Assembly (NCBI GenBank): GCA_029265405.1
Contig: JAJUJI010000014.1
Span: 32,044-96,043 of the forward strand
Length of the DNA: 64,000 nt
From: Clostridiales bacterium
GTDB taxonomy: Bacteria; Bacillota; Clostridia; Oscillospirales; Oscillospiraceae
Direction: 5' to 3'
Shown: positions 17,222 to 24,514 of the stretch, piece by piece
Layout: each line of letters starts with the position of its first letter
How positions within the stretch are numbered: the stretch's first letter is position 1
Notes under the pieces: generated by a model
What the model saw: the letters and a program-made list of their open reading frames with translations, nothing else
Databases searched by the model: none
Told to the model about the DNA's origin: nothing
Program-made: the position numbers and the translations under genes

Positions 17222-19741
17222 ATGAAGCTTTCATTTTCCACCAACGGATGGTACGGCTACAGATGGCCGGATTTTGTCGCCTTTGCCGCCGAGATGGGCT
17301 TTAACGGCATAGAGCTCCATAAGGTTGACGACGGCGTTCTTATAAGCGAGGACGGCCCCCTGAATCCGGCAAACGCTTCGCAAACAATACGCGGCATGAT
17401 AGACCTGGGCCTGGCCATTCCCTGCCTGAACGCCGTGTCCGACGTAGCCGACGAGGAAGCCTTCGACGAAAGCTGCAGGGAGATACTGTTTTGCATCGAA
17501 ACGGCCTCGCGCTTGAATATACCCTTCGTAAGGCTGCGCGCGGCGGCTCATGGCGGCGCGGAGGATCAGGCCGTCAAGCGCTGCGTGGAAAGGCTGCTGG
17601 ATGACGCCGAAAGGCGCGGCGTAACCCTTCTGCTGGAAACCTGCGGCGCTTACGCGGATACGGCCCGCCTTCGCGGAATCCTCAACTATTTTGCCAGCGA
17701 CAGTCTGGGTGCCCTGTGGGATCTTCATCACCCCTACAGGCTTCACGGCGAGAGCGCCGAAGCGACCGTAACGAACCTGGGCGCTTTTATAAAGCATGTG
17801 CACATCAAAGACTCGGTGATGGACAACGGCGAGGTTTCCTTCCGCCTTGTGGGCGAAGGGGACCTTCCGCTCTCGGAGATGATGGACGCCCTCCGCTCCG
17901 TCGGCTACGACGGCTTTATCTCTCTGGAGCTTGACCCGAAGCGGATGGACGGCCTCGGCTCGCCGGAAATCGTTTTCCCGCACTTTATCCACCGCATGGA
18001 GCGCTTTGACCGCGAAGGGCGCGGCCGGGCCCGCCTGTACGACAACAGGGCCAAGACCGGAAAGTACGTCTGGAAAAAGGATATTCTGATTGAGCGCACC
18101 TTTTCGCAGGTTTTGGATCGCATGGTGGAGGAATTTCCGGACCAATACGCCTTCAAATTCACTACCCTCGATTACACCCGCACCTATTCGGAATTCAGGG
18201 ACGATGTCGACGAGTTTGCCCGCAGCCTTATAGCCTTGGGCGTAAAGCGCGGCTCAAAGGTCGCCGTATGGGCGACCAACGTCCCCCAGTGGTACATAGC
18301 CTTCTGGGCCGCCACAAAGATTGGGGCGGTATTGGTAACCGTGAATACTGCCTATAAAATCCATGAGGCGGAATATCTGCTGCGCCAGTCCGACACGCAT
18401 ACTCTAATCATGATAGCCGGCTACCGCGACTCCGACTACGCCGCGATCATACAGGAGCTTTGCCCGGAGCTTAAGGAGCTTGCGCCCGGCTCGCCGCTCC
18501 GCTGCCGGCGTCTGCCCTTCCTGCGCAACGTAATAACGGTTGGGTTCAGGATGAAGGGCTGCCTGACCTGGGAGGAAGCGGTGTCGAAGGCGTCAAAGGT
18601 GCCCATGGAGGAGCTGCGCCGCAGGGCGTCCCGGGTGGATGTGCACGATGTATGCAATATGCAGTACACCTCCGGAACGACGGGTTTCCCCAAGGGCGTA
18701 ATGCTAACCCACTACAACGTCGTCAACAACGGCAAATGCATAGGGGACCGCATGGACCTGTCCACGGCCGACAGGATGATGATACACGTGCCGATGTTCC
18801 ACTGCTTCGGAATGGTGCTGGCCATGACCGCCTGCATGACCCACGGCGCCACCATGTTCCCGCTCCCCTATTTCTCCCCGAAGCCCAGCCTGGCCTGCAT
18901 AAACAACGAACGCATCACCTGCTTCCACGGCGTTCCGACCATGTTCATAGCCATGCTTGAGCACCCCGACTTTGAAAAAACGGATTTCAGCTACATGCGA
19001 ACCGGCATCATGGCCGGCTCGCCCTGCCCCATATCGGTCATGAGGGACGTGATTAATAAGATGCATATGCCGGAGATAGTCATCGTCTACGGCCAGACCG
19101 AGGCTTCGCCCGGCTGCACCATGTCCAGCACCGACGACCCCATCGAGGTCCGCGTAGCAACCGTCGGCAGGGCACTGCCGGAAATAGAATGCAAGATAGT
19201 CAGCCCCGAAACCGGGGAGGAGCTGCCGGACAACGTTACCGGCGAATTTGTCGCCCGCGGCTACAATATAATGAAGGGCTATTACAAGATGCCCAAGGCC
19301 ACAGCTGCGGCCATAGACGCCGACGGCTGGCTCCATACCGGCGACCTCGCCTGCCGCACTCCCGAGGGTAATTATCGAATTACCGGCAGGCTCAAGGACA
19401 TGATAATACGCGGCGGCGAGAATATATATCCCAAGGAGATAGAGGAGTTCATCTACACCCATCCCAAGGTGTCCGACGTACAGGTAATAGGCGTTCCCGA
19501 CGAGCAGTACGGGGAGGAAATAATGGCCTGGATTATACCCAAGCCCGGCGAAACGCTCACCGAGGATGAAATCAAGGGCTTTGTGCGCGACCATATGGCA
19601 AGGCACAAAGTGCCAAGATACGTATGGTTTGTCAGCTCATTCCCGATGAACGCCGCAGGCAAAATACAAAAATTCAAAATGCGCGAGGAGGCCGTGGAAA
19701 AGCTGAAGCTGCAAAAAGCGGCAAGCATAGAAACGGCCTGA
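17222..19741 (+). CDS. Fusion: xylose-isomerase-like TIM-barrel domain + AMP-forming acyl-CoA synthetase
   Basis: One 839-residue frame joins two complete enzymes. Residues 1 to about 270 are a sugar phosphate isomerase/epimerase (AP endonuclease 2-like) barrel. Its likely metal ligands are E139 ('LLLETCG'), D167 ('ALWDLHHPY'), H192/H194 ('KHVHIKD') and E236 ('SLELDP'). From about 290 to the end is an acyl-CoA ligase with 'YTSGTTGFPKGVMLTH', 'YGQTEASPG', 'GWLHTGDLACRTPEG', 'MIIRGGENIYPKEIEE' and the lysine motif 'AAGKIQKF'. Both halves look intact and no stop or frame change lies between them. It follows the LeuA-like gene under the same T-box, with GGAAAGGA about 10 nt upstream. The joint substrate is unknown. 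Confidence 0.9.
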   Translation: MKLSFSTNGWYGYRWPDFVAFAAEMGFNGIELHKVDDGVLISEDGPLNPANASQTIRGMIDLGLAIPCLNAVSDVADEEAFDESCREILFCIETASRLNIPFVRLRAAAHGGAEDQAVKRCVERLLDDAERRGVTLLLETCGAYADTARLRGILNYFASDSLGALWDLHHPYRLHGESAEATVTNLGAFIKHVHIKDSVMDNGEVSFRLVGEGDLPLSEMMDALRSVGYDGFISLELDPKRMDGLGSPEIVFPHFIHRMERFDREGRGRARLYDNRAKTGKYVWKKDILIERTFSQVLDRMVEEFPDQYAFKFTTLDYTRTYSEFRDDVDEFARSLIALGVKRGSKVAVWATNVPQWYIAFWAATKIGAVLVTVNTAYKIHEAEYLLRQSDTHTLIMIAGYRDSDYAAIIQELCPELKELAPGSPLRCRRLPFLRNVITVGFRMKGCLTWEEAVSKASKVPMEELRRRASRVDVHDVCNMQYTSGTTGFPKGVMLTHYNVVNNGKCIGDRMDLSTADRMMIHVPMFHCFGMVLAMTACMTHGATMFPLPYFSPKPSLACINNERITCFHGVPTMFIAMLEHPDFEKTDFSYMRTGIMAGSPCPISVMRDVINKMHMPEIVIVYGQTEASPGCTMSSTDDPIEVRVATVGRALPEIECKIVSPETGEELPDNVTGEFVARGYNIMKGYYKMPKATAAAIDADGWLHTGDLACRTPEGNYRITGRLKDMIIRGGENIYPKEIEEFIYTHPKVSDVQVIGVPDEQYGEEIMAWIIPKPGETLTEDEIKGFVRDHMARHKVPRYVWFVSSFPMNAAGKIQKFKMREEAVEKLKLQKAASIETA

Positions 19742-19746
19742 TAAAA

Positions 19747-19792
19747 GCCTCTCCCCGCAGCCTTCCATACTGCGGGGAGAGGCTTTTTTATT
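19747..19792 (+). terminator. Rho-independent terminator after the fusion gene
   Basis: GCCTCTCCCCGCAG (19747-19760) pairs perfectly with the arm at 19770-19783 around a 9-nt loop, followed by TTTTTTATT. It ends the T-box operon. Confidence 0.93.
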
Positions 19793-19818
19793 AAGGCTTT
19801 TTTCCGGAGCGGGCACTG

Positions 19819-19827
19819 TGCTATAAT
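19819..19827 (+). promoter_or_regulatory. Extended -10 promoter of the AraC-type regulator
   Basis: TGCTATAAT at 19819-19827 is an extended -10 element. No good -35 was found. The start codon is 55 nt downstream. Confidence 0.5.
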
Positions 19828-19882
19828 GGAGCTCAGCGAGCCGCCGGCGCGGGCGCAAGCCGTTTTTATGGGGTAAGGCTAA

Positions 19883-20716
19883 ATGACGGATTATTTAAGC
19901 AGAGGCTATCTGCTGGAGGATTTCAAGCTTTTTCATATAAAAGACAAGGTTTCGCTCGGCGAGATAGATTATCACTACCACGAATTCCATAAGGTGCTGT
20001 ACTTTGTCGGCGGCGCCGCCTCATATGTAATCGAGGGCAAGCATTATCCCCTTTCCCCGCGCGACGTGGTGCTGGTTCCCAGAGGCTGCGTGCATAAGCC
20101 CGAGGTGGGCCTTGGCGCACCCTACGAGCGCTATGTCCTCTATTTATCTCCCACATTTTTGCGCGGCTCGGCCGCCTGCAATCTTGAAACCTGCTTTTTG
20201 GAAGCGGAAACCGGTTACAGGCATGTGCTGCGCCCCGACGAGGCGAGAGCGGGCAGGATAAGCTCCCTTTTCGCCTCTATCGAGGAGGCCGGCTGCAAAG
20301 ACGAATTCGGGAGCCGGCAGCTGGCCATGCTCCACGTCATGGAGCTTATGATAGAGCTGGCCCGCGCCTTTTTGTCCGCCGCTTCGGGCGGGCAGCCGGT
20401 GCATGCGGCGTATGATGAAAAAATCGTAGAGATATTAAGCTGGATAAACGACAATCTCACCGGCGAGATCAGCATAGAGGGACTTGCCGCCAGATTCTAC
20501 ATCAGCAAATATCACATGATGCGCCGCTTCCGTGCCGAAACAGGCTATTCCATACACAGCTACATAGCCAACAAACGCCTCCTTCTTGCCCGCGACCTGC
20601 TGCTTGGCGGAGCGGGAGCGGCCGAGGCCTGCTACGGTTGCGGCTACAAGGACTATTCGGCCTTTTTGAGAGCCTACAAAAAGCAGTTCGGAATGACCCC
20701 CAGCGAAACCGCGTAA
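19883..20716 (+). CDS. AraC family transcriptional regulator with N-terminal cupin
   Basis: The 277-residue protein has an AraC-type ligand-binding cupin at residues 20-110 ('IDYHYHEFHKVLYFVGG', 'RDVVLVPRGCVHKPE') and a C-terminal double helix-turn-helix at about 180-277. The first HTH includes 'SIEGLAARFYISKYHMMRRF' and the second 'EACYGCGYKDYSAFLRAYKK'. Such proteins sense a small molecule and activate a nearby gene. It lies just after the terminator of the isomerase-ligase operon and reads the same way, so that operon or the OYE gene may be its target. This is inferred from position only. Confidence 0.9.
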   Translation: MTDYLSRGYLLEDFKLFHIKDKVSLGEIDYHYHEFHKVLYFVGGAASYVIEGKHYPLSPRDVVLVPRGCVHKPEVGLGAPYERYVLYLSPTFLRGSAACNLETCFLEAETGYRHVLRPDEARAGRISSLFASIEEAGCKDEFGSRQLAMLHVMELMIELARAFLSAASGGQPVHAAYDEKIVEILSWINDNLTGEISIEGLAARFYISKYHMMRRFRAETGYSIHSYIANKRLLLARDLLLGGAGAAEACYGCGYKDYSAFLRAYKKQFGMTPSETA

Positions 20717-20744
20717 CAAAAAACGCCGGAGCAAGCCGGAGATT

Positions 20745-20933
20745 TCATTTTTCTTCATTTTTTTCATTTGCTGCAATCTTTTTTTTGTTTCTGCGCTGCC
20801 TTACGCATTCGGTGAGCAGATATTCGATCTGGCCGTTTATTGAGCGGAAATCGTCCTCTGCCCATGCCGCCAGTTCTTCCCATAGGGAGGGCGAAAGCCT
20901 GAGAAGGATTTGCTTTTTGTCTTTTTCAGTCAT
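20745..20933 (-). CDS. Small ribbon-helix-helix (Arc-like) protein
   Basis: This 62-residue basic protein has an Arc/MetJ-type pattern: a short strand 'KQILLRLSPSLWEELAAWA' followed by a helix with 'SINGQIEYLLTECV', and a lysine-rich tail. Such proteins usually bind DNA as dimers or stabilise one another. GGAGGGCGGAA precedes its ATG. It sits 103 nt downstream of the SPFH gene on the same strand, so it may be co-transcribed and could bind the large inverted repeat in front of that gene. That link is a guess from position. Confidence 0.75.
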   Translation of the reverse strand: MTEKDKKQILLRLSPSLWEELAAWAEDDFRSINGQIEYLLTECVRQRRNKKKIAANEKNEEK

Positions 20934-21036
20934 TTCCGCCCTCCGTTCCTCCGCGTCTTATCTATCAAGCCGCATGCCGGCTTCCTCCGCTCCGCCGCCG
21001 CTCGTTTCCCTTAACGGCGGGCTCGTATGCTTGCTC

Positions 21037-22044
21037 TCAGTATATGGTGCCGCTGTTTACTACGGGCTGGACTTCCCTGTTCCCGCAAAGCACCACCAGC
21101 AGGTTGGAAACCATGGCCGCCTTGCGCTCATCGTCAAGCTGGACTATATTTTCGCAGCTCAGCTTTTCAAGGGCCATCTGGACCATACCCACGGCGCCCT
21201 CGACAATCATCTTGCGCGCGTCTATTACCGCCGAGGCCTGCTGCCTCTGCAGCATGGCGGCGGCGATTTCCGGCGCGTAGGCAAGATATGTGATCCTGGC
21301 CTCCAGTATCTCCAGTCCCGCGTCCTCGACCTTTTTCTGTATTTCCTCCTTAATCCTGTCGGCTATCTCCTGGCTGCTACCCCTGAGCGATTTTTCGTCG
21401 CCCGCTTCGGCTATGTCGTACGGGTACATCCTGACTATGTTCCTCAGCGCGCTGTCGCACTGTATGGAAAGAAACTCCTTGTAGTTGTTCACATTGAAAA
21501 CAGCCTTGGCCGTGTTGACCACCCTCCAGGTCACCACTATGCCTATCTCTATCGGGTTTCCCAGCAGGTCGTTAATCTTCTGCTTGTTGTTGTTGAGCGT
21601 CATGACCTTAAGCGATATCTTGCGGCTGGCAGTCCCCGCCGCGGCTTGCGGGCCTGGCTGCAGCCGTCCCTGCGTTTTAACCGTGGAGTCGTCGGCCGCC
21701 GAGCTCATCGCAGTACCAGCCGCGGGATTGACAGCCTGGACAAAGGGATTGACATAAAAGAAGCCTTCCCCCTTCAGCGTTCCGACATATTTGCCGAACA
21801 GGGTCAATACCAGGGCCTCCTGAGGCTTGAGTATCTTAAGCCCCATAAACGGTATCCAGCCGACGCAGACCCATACGAAGCCTGCAACGAAAGCGGGTAC
21901 TCCCTGCGAGCCGCTGCCGCCTTCCATCCAAACAGCCCCGATTATAGTGGCGGCTAGGGCCAGCAAATAGACGACAAGCCACAACAGCAAATAAAGCATC
22001 CCGCTTCCTGCCTTCGCCCTTTTCTCCTCATATACCTTTTCCAT
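21037..22044 (-). CDS. SPFH/Band 7 domain membrane protein
   Basis: This 335-residue protein begins with two hydrophobic segments (about 16-38 and 50-68) and then an SPFH domain starting at 'LKPQEALVLTLFGKYVGTLKG'. An inserted Gln/Ala/Gly-rich stretch at about 105-140 splits the first strands from 'ISLKVMTLNNNKQKIND'. The domain continues with 'VVTWRVVNTAKAVFNV', a helical 'EIQKKVEDAGLEILEARITYLAYAPEIAAAMLQRQQA' region and a short tail. SPFH proteins oligomerise on membranes and organise microdomains. Its ATG has a strong GGAGGAG site that lies partly inside an inverted repeat. Client proteins are unknown. Confidence 0.9.
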   Translation of the reverse strand: MEKVYEEKRAKAGSGMLYLLLWLVVYLLALAATIIGAVWMEGGSGSQGVPAFVAGFVWVCVGWIPFMGLKILKPQEALVLTLFGKYVGTLKGEGFFYVNPFVQAVNPAAGTAMSSAADDSTVKTQGRLQPGPQAAAGTASRKISLKVMTLNNNKQKINDLLGNPIEIGIVVTWRVVNTAKAVFNVNNYKEFLSIQCDSALRNIVRMYPYDIAEAGDEKSLRGSSQEIADRIKEEIQKKVEDAGLEILEARITYLAYAPEIAAAMLQRQQASAVIDARKMIVEGAVGMVQMALEKLSCENIVQLDDERKAAMVSNLLVVLCGNREVQPVVNSGTIY

Positions 22045-22052
22045 GCAAACTC

Positions 22053-22094
22053 CTCCGCTGATATTATTGTGATATCATAATAATATCAGCGGAG
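22053..22094. promoter_or_regulatory. Large inverted repeat overlapping the SPFH promoter -10 and ribosome-binding site
   Basis: CTCCGCTGATATTATT (22053-22068) and AATAATATCAGCGGAG (22079-22094) are perfect 16-bp arms around a 10-nt, nearly palindromic centre. The right arm lies inside the promoter spacer, the -10 (22077-22082) overlaps the centre and right arm, and the left arm covers part of the GGAGGAG site. It could act as an operator or, once transcribed in part, as an RNA structure hiding the ribosome site. Confidence 0.75.
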
Positions 22095-22105
22095 CGTTTT
22101 GTCAA
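22077..22105 (-). promoter_or_regulatory. Promoter of the SPFH gene
   Basis: On the minus strand, perfect TTGACA (22100-22105), 17-nt spacer and TATTAT (22077-22082). It lies between the zinc-ribbon gene and the SPFH start codon. Confidence 0.85.
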
Positions 22106-22112
22106 GAGCGCT

Positions 22113-22529
22113 TCAGCTTTTTTTAATAAATTTTGCGCCGCAGCCCCGGCAGGTAACGCTTACCTTTCCCTTGCCTTTTGGCACTCTCAGCCGGGCCTTG
22201 CAGGAAGGGCAGCGGTAAAAACGGTAGTCCTTCCTCTGCTTCATTCTGCCAAAAAAGCCTCTGAAACGGCCTAACACCCTGTTTTGCAGCCTGAGGTAAG
22301 CGGCGTTTTCCTGCGACCGCCTGTATGTGTTTTTAGACAGCGCCCTGAACCAGCAGTAAAACAGGCAGGCGGCCGCAAGAACCAGCGCAGACGCGCCAAA
22401 AGGCGAGCTTGCGGCAAAGGTTGCAAGCAGCAGGAAAAAAAGCGACGCAAAGGATAAAAACCGGCAAAGCTGATCCGTTCCGTTACGTCCCGCCATAAAT
22501 TTCATAAGCCAACCTCTAATTCTGCTCAT
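22113..22529 (-). CDS. Membrane protein with C-terminal zinc ribbon
   Basis: The 138-residue protein has two adjacent hydrophobic segments (about 22-41 and 44-62), a basic helical stretch ('RRSQENAAYLRLQNRVLGRF') and a C-terminal zinc ribbon with CPSC at about 108-111 and CRGC about 20 residues later. The basic middle and zinc ribbon would be cytoplasmic and could bind nucleic acid or protein. GGGAGGAAGGA precedes the ATG. No specific family is recognised and it is not clearly tied to its neighbours. Confidence 0.72.
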   Translation of the reverse strand: MSRIRGWLMKFMAGRNGTDQLCRFLSFASLFFLLLATFAASSPFGASALVLAAACLFYCWFRALSKNTYRRSQENAAYLRLQNRVLGRFRGFFGRMKQRKDYRFYRCPSCKARLRVPKGKGKVSVTCRGCGAKFIKKS

Positions 22530-22639
22530 ATACGAATCCTTCCTCCCTGCCGCGGCGGCAAACCAAGCGCACCGCCGTTGAAATCATAAACCGTTTCATA
22601 TCATGATTTTATTAACTGCGTTTTAATTCAGCTCCGGCC

Positions 22640-23674
22640 TCAGCCTTCCACGGGCAGGCTTACCTTGAAAAGCGTGCCCTTCCCTTCCTCGCTTTTTACC
22701 TCTATGCCGCCGCCGCTCAGCTCGACTATCCGCTTGACTAGCGGCAGCCCGAGCCCGTTTCCTTCCGAGGCGCGGGAGCTGTCAGCCTGCCAAAACTTGC
22801 CAAACGCCTTATCCAGAGCATCCTTGGACATGCCTATGCCGTAGTCTCTGACCGTTATCTCTATCTGCTGCGGAGTCTTTTTCCCGCGTATTTCCACTTT
22901 GCCTCCGCGCCGGCTGAACTTGACTGCGTTTCCTATTATATTTAGCCAAACGTGGGACATCATTTCCTCGTTGTTAACATAACGAATTTCGGGCAGCTCC
23001 ACATCCAGCTCAAGCTCCTTCTCTGTCCACTGCTTTTCTAGGACAAGTATGCAGCGGCGAATCTGCTCGTCAAGGTAGTATTCGGCTTTATCGCCGACAA
23101 GCTGCTGGTTTTCGAGCTTTGAAAGCAGCAATATGTTGGAGGCCATGTTTGCCAGCCGCTCGGATTCGCTGATTATGATGTCTATATATTCCATCTTTTG
23201 CTGCTCGGTAAGCCCGCCCTCCTTGAGCTGGCGCGCAAAGCCGCGTATGGAGACTATGGGCGTCCTGAACTCGTGCGAAAAGGTGTTTATGAAGTCGCTC
23301 CTGAACATCTCGATGCTGCCGAGCTCCTCGGTCATGGCGTTGAAGCTGCGCATGAGCATGCCTATCTCGGTCTGCTCGCCGTAAACCGGCACACGGACGG
23401 AAAAATCGCCCTTAGCCACCCTTTTTGTCGCCTTGATAAGCGTTTGCATGGGGCGCAGGGCCGCCTGCGAGAAAAAGGCGGCCATAAGCGTGCCCAGCAC
23501 GGCGCTGGCAAGGAGCATGGCGAAGGGCCACATGAACATTGCCCTCGGCGTAAAGCGCAGCGGCATGAGCCTGTTGAGCATTATCCAGAAGAAAGCCGAC
23601 AGGAAGCTGGAGGAAAGCATGACGAAAAACACGAAAAGTATGGCCATCCTCCTTATCGTTTTCATCCGCAGCAT
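22640..23674 (-). CDS. Sensor histidine kinase with very short extracytoplasmic loop
   Basis: The kinase of about 344 residues has two transmembrane segments (about 8-28 and 41-64) separated by only a few outside residues, a HAMP linker, HisKA with the phosphorylated His in 'FSHEFRTPI', and an ATPase domain with 'NIIGNAVKFSRRGG', 'VRDYGIGM' and 'GNGLGLPLVKRIVE'. The short loop suggests sensing within the membrane or through a partner transporter, as in BceS-like kinases. A TTG at 23692 is in frame, but AGAGGAAG precedes the ATG at 23674. The response regulator is just upstream and the ABC exporter diverges from it. Confidence 0.92.
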   Translation of the reverse strand: MLRMKTIRRMAILFVFFVMLSSSFLSAFFWIMLNRLMPLRFTPRAMFMWPFAMLLASAVLGTLMAAFFSQAALRPMQTLIKATKRVAKGDFSVRVPVYGEQTEIGMLMRSFNAMTEELGSIEMFRSDFINTFSHEFRTPIVSIRGFARQLKEGGLTEQQKMEYIDIIISESERLANMASNILLLSKLENQQLVGDKAEYYLDEQIRRCILVLEKQWTEKELELDVELPEIRYVNNEEMMSHVWLNIIGNAVKFSRRGGKVEIRGKKTPQQIEITVRDYGIGMSKDALDKAFGKFWQADSSRASEGNGLGLPLVKRIVELSGGGIEVKSEEGKGTLFKVSLPVEG

Positions 23675-23699
23675 GTAGCTTCCTCTTTTCAACCCGCCC

Positions 23700-24380
23700 T
23701 CACTTCCTTTTTACCGCCTTGTATCCCAGCCCTCTTACCGTGACTATCTCAAAATCCCCGTTGTCGCGGAAGCGCTCCCGCAGCCTGTTGATGTGCACGT
23801 CCACCGTCCGCTCGTCGGTGTCGCTGTCCATGTCCCAAAGCTCGTCCATAAGCTGGCGGCGGGTGAAAATCTTGTTGGGATAGGACAGCAGCTTGAAAAG
23901 CAGGAGGAATTCCTTTTGGGGCAGCGCCTCGTTCGACGTCTCGCCGCTTTTTGAAACGGTAAAGGAATCGTAGTCCAATACCGTATCCCCGACAAGCAGC
24001 CTGTGCTCCGATGCTATTTTTGAGCGCCTCAGCAGGGCGGCTATACGCAGTATGAATTCCTCCTCGTCCACCGGCTTTACCATGTAGTCGTCCGTTCCCG
24101 CTATGAAGCCCTTTTTCTTGTCTATGGGCGCTTCCTTTGCCGTCACCATAAGTATGGGCAGGCTCATGCCGGCGCTCCTCAGCTCCTCCGTCAGCGCAAA
24201 GCCGTCCTTTCCCGGCATCATTATATCCAATACGATAAGATCTATATGCTTTTTGTCAAGCAGCTCGAGAGCCTCGCCGGCATCCTTGGCCGGCACCGGC
24301 TCATAGCCGCTGCGCTCAAGAACCTTCGACATGAGCTTGCGTATGTTGGGGTCGTCGTCCACGACCATTATTCTGAACAT
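23700..24380 (-). CDS. OmpR-family response regulator
   Basis: This 226-residue protein has a receiver domain ('VVDDDPNIRKLM', phospho-acceptor in 'DLIVLDIMMPGKDG', switch 'LMVTAKEAPIDK' and the conserved K in 'YMVKPVDEEE') and a winged-helix DNA-binding domain ending 'VDVHINRLRERFRD...VTVRGLGYKAV'. The frame extends to 24500, but GGGGAGGTTCGGAG directly precedes the ATG at 24380. It is followed 25 nt later by its histidine kinase. The divergent ABC exporter gene is the obvious target. Confidence 0.95.
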   Translation of the reverse strand: MFRIMVVDDDPNIRKLMSKVLERSGYEPVPAKDAGEALELLDKKHIDLIVLDIMMPGKDGFALTEELRSAGMSLPILMVTAKEAPIDKKKGFIAGTDDYMVKPVDEEEFILRIAALLRRSKIASEHRLLVGDTVLDYDSFTVSKSGETSNEALPQKEFLLLFKLLSYPNKIFTRRQLMDELWDMDSDTDERTVDVHINRLRERFRDNGDFEIVTVRGLGYKAVKRK

Positions 24381-24420
24381 CTCCGAACCTCCCCTTAAGC
24401 CATAATTTTGCTCCTCCGCC

Positions 24421-24470
24421 GTAAACTCTGTATTAACTCCGGACCGCGCAATGTTTAAACGCAGTTTACA
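24421..24470. promoter_or_regulatory. Candidate response-regulator binding region between divergent genes
   Basis: The 134-nt gap between the regulator and the ABC gene holds an inverted repeat GTAAACT (24421-24427) / AGTTTAC (24463-24469), a GTTTAAAC palindrome (24453-24460), and a direct repeat TTTAAA...TTTACA (24455 and 24465, about 10-nt period). Such spacing suits OmpR-family dimers. Activity is inferred. Confidence 0.4.
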
Positions 24471-24514
24471 TTTCGATGCTATGGTCGGGGCATCCATCAA
24501 AAGGAGAGTATAGC

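Noticed and set aside
20638..21957. 439-residue open frame on the plus strand across AraC, RHH and SPFH genes
   Set aside because: It crosses three well-supported genes on both strands and has no motif.
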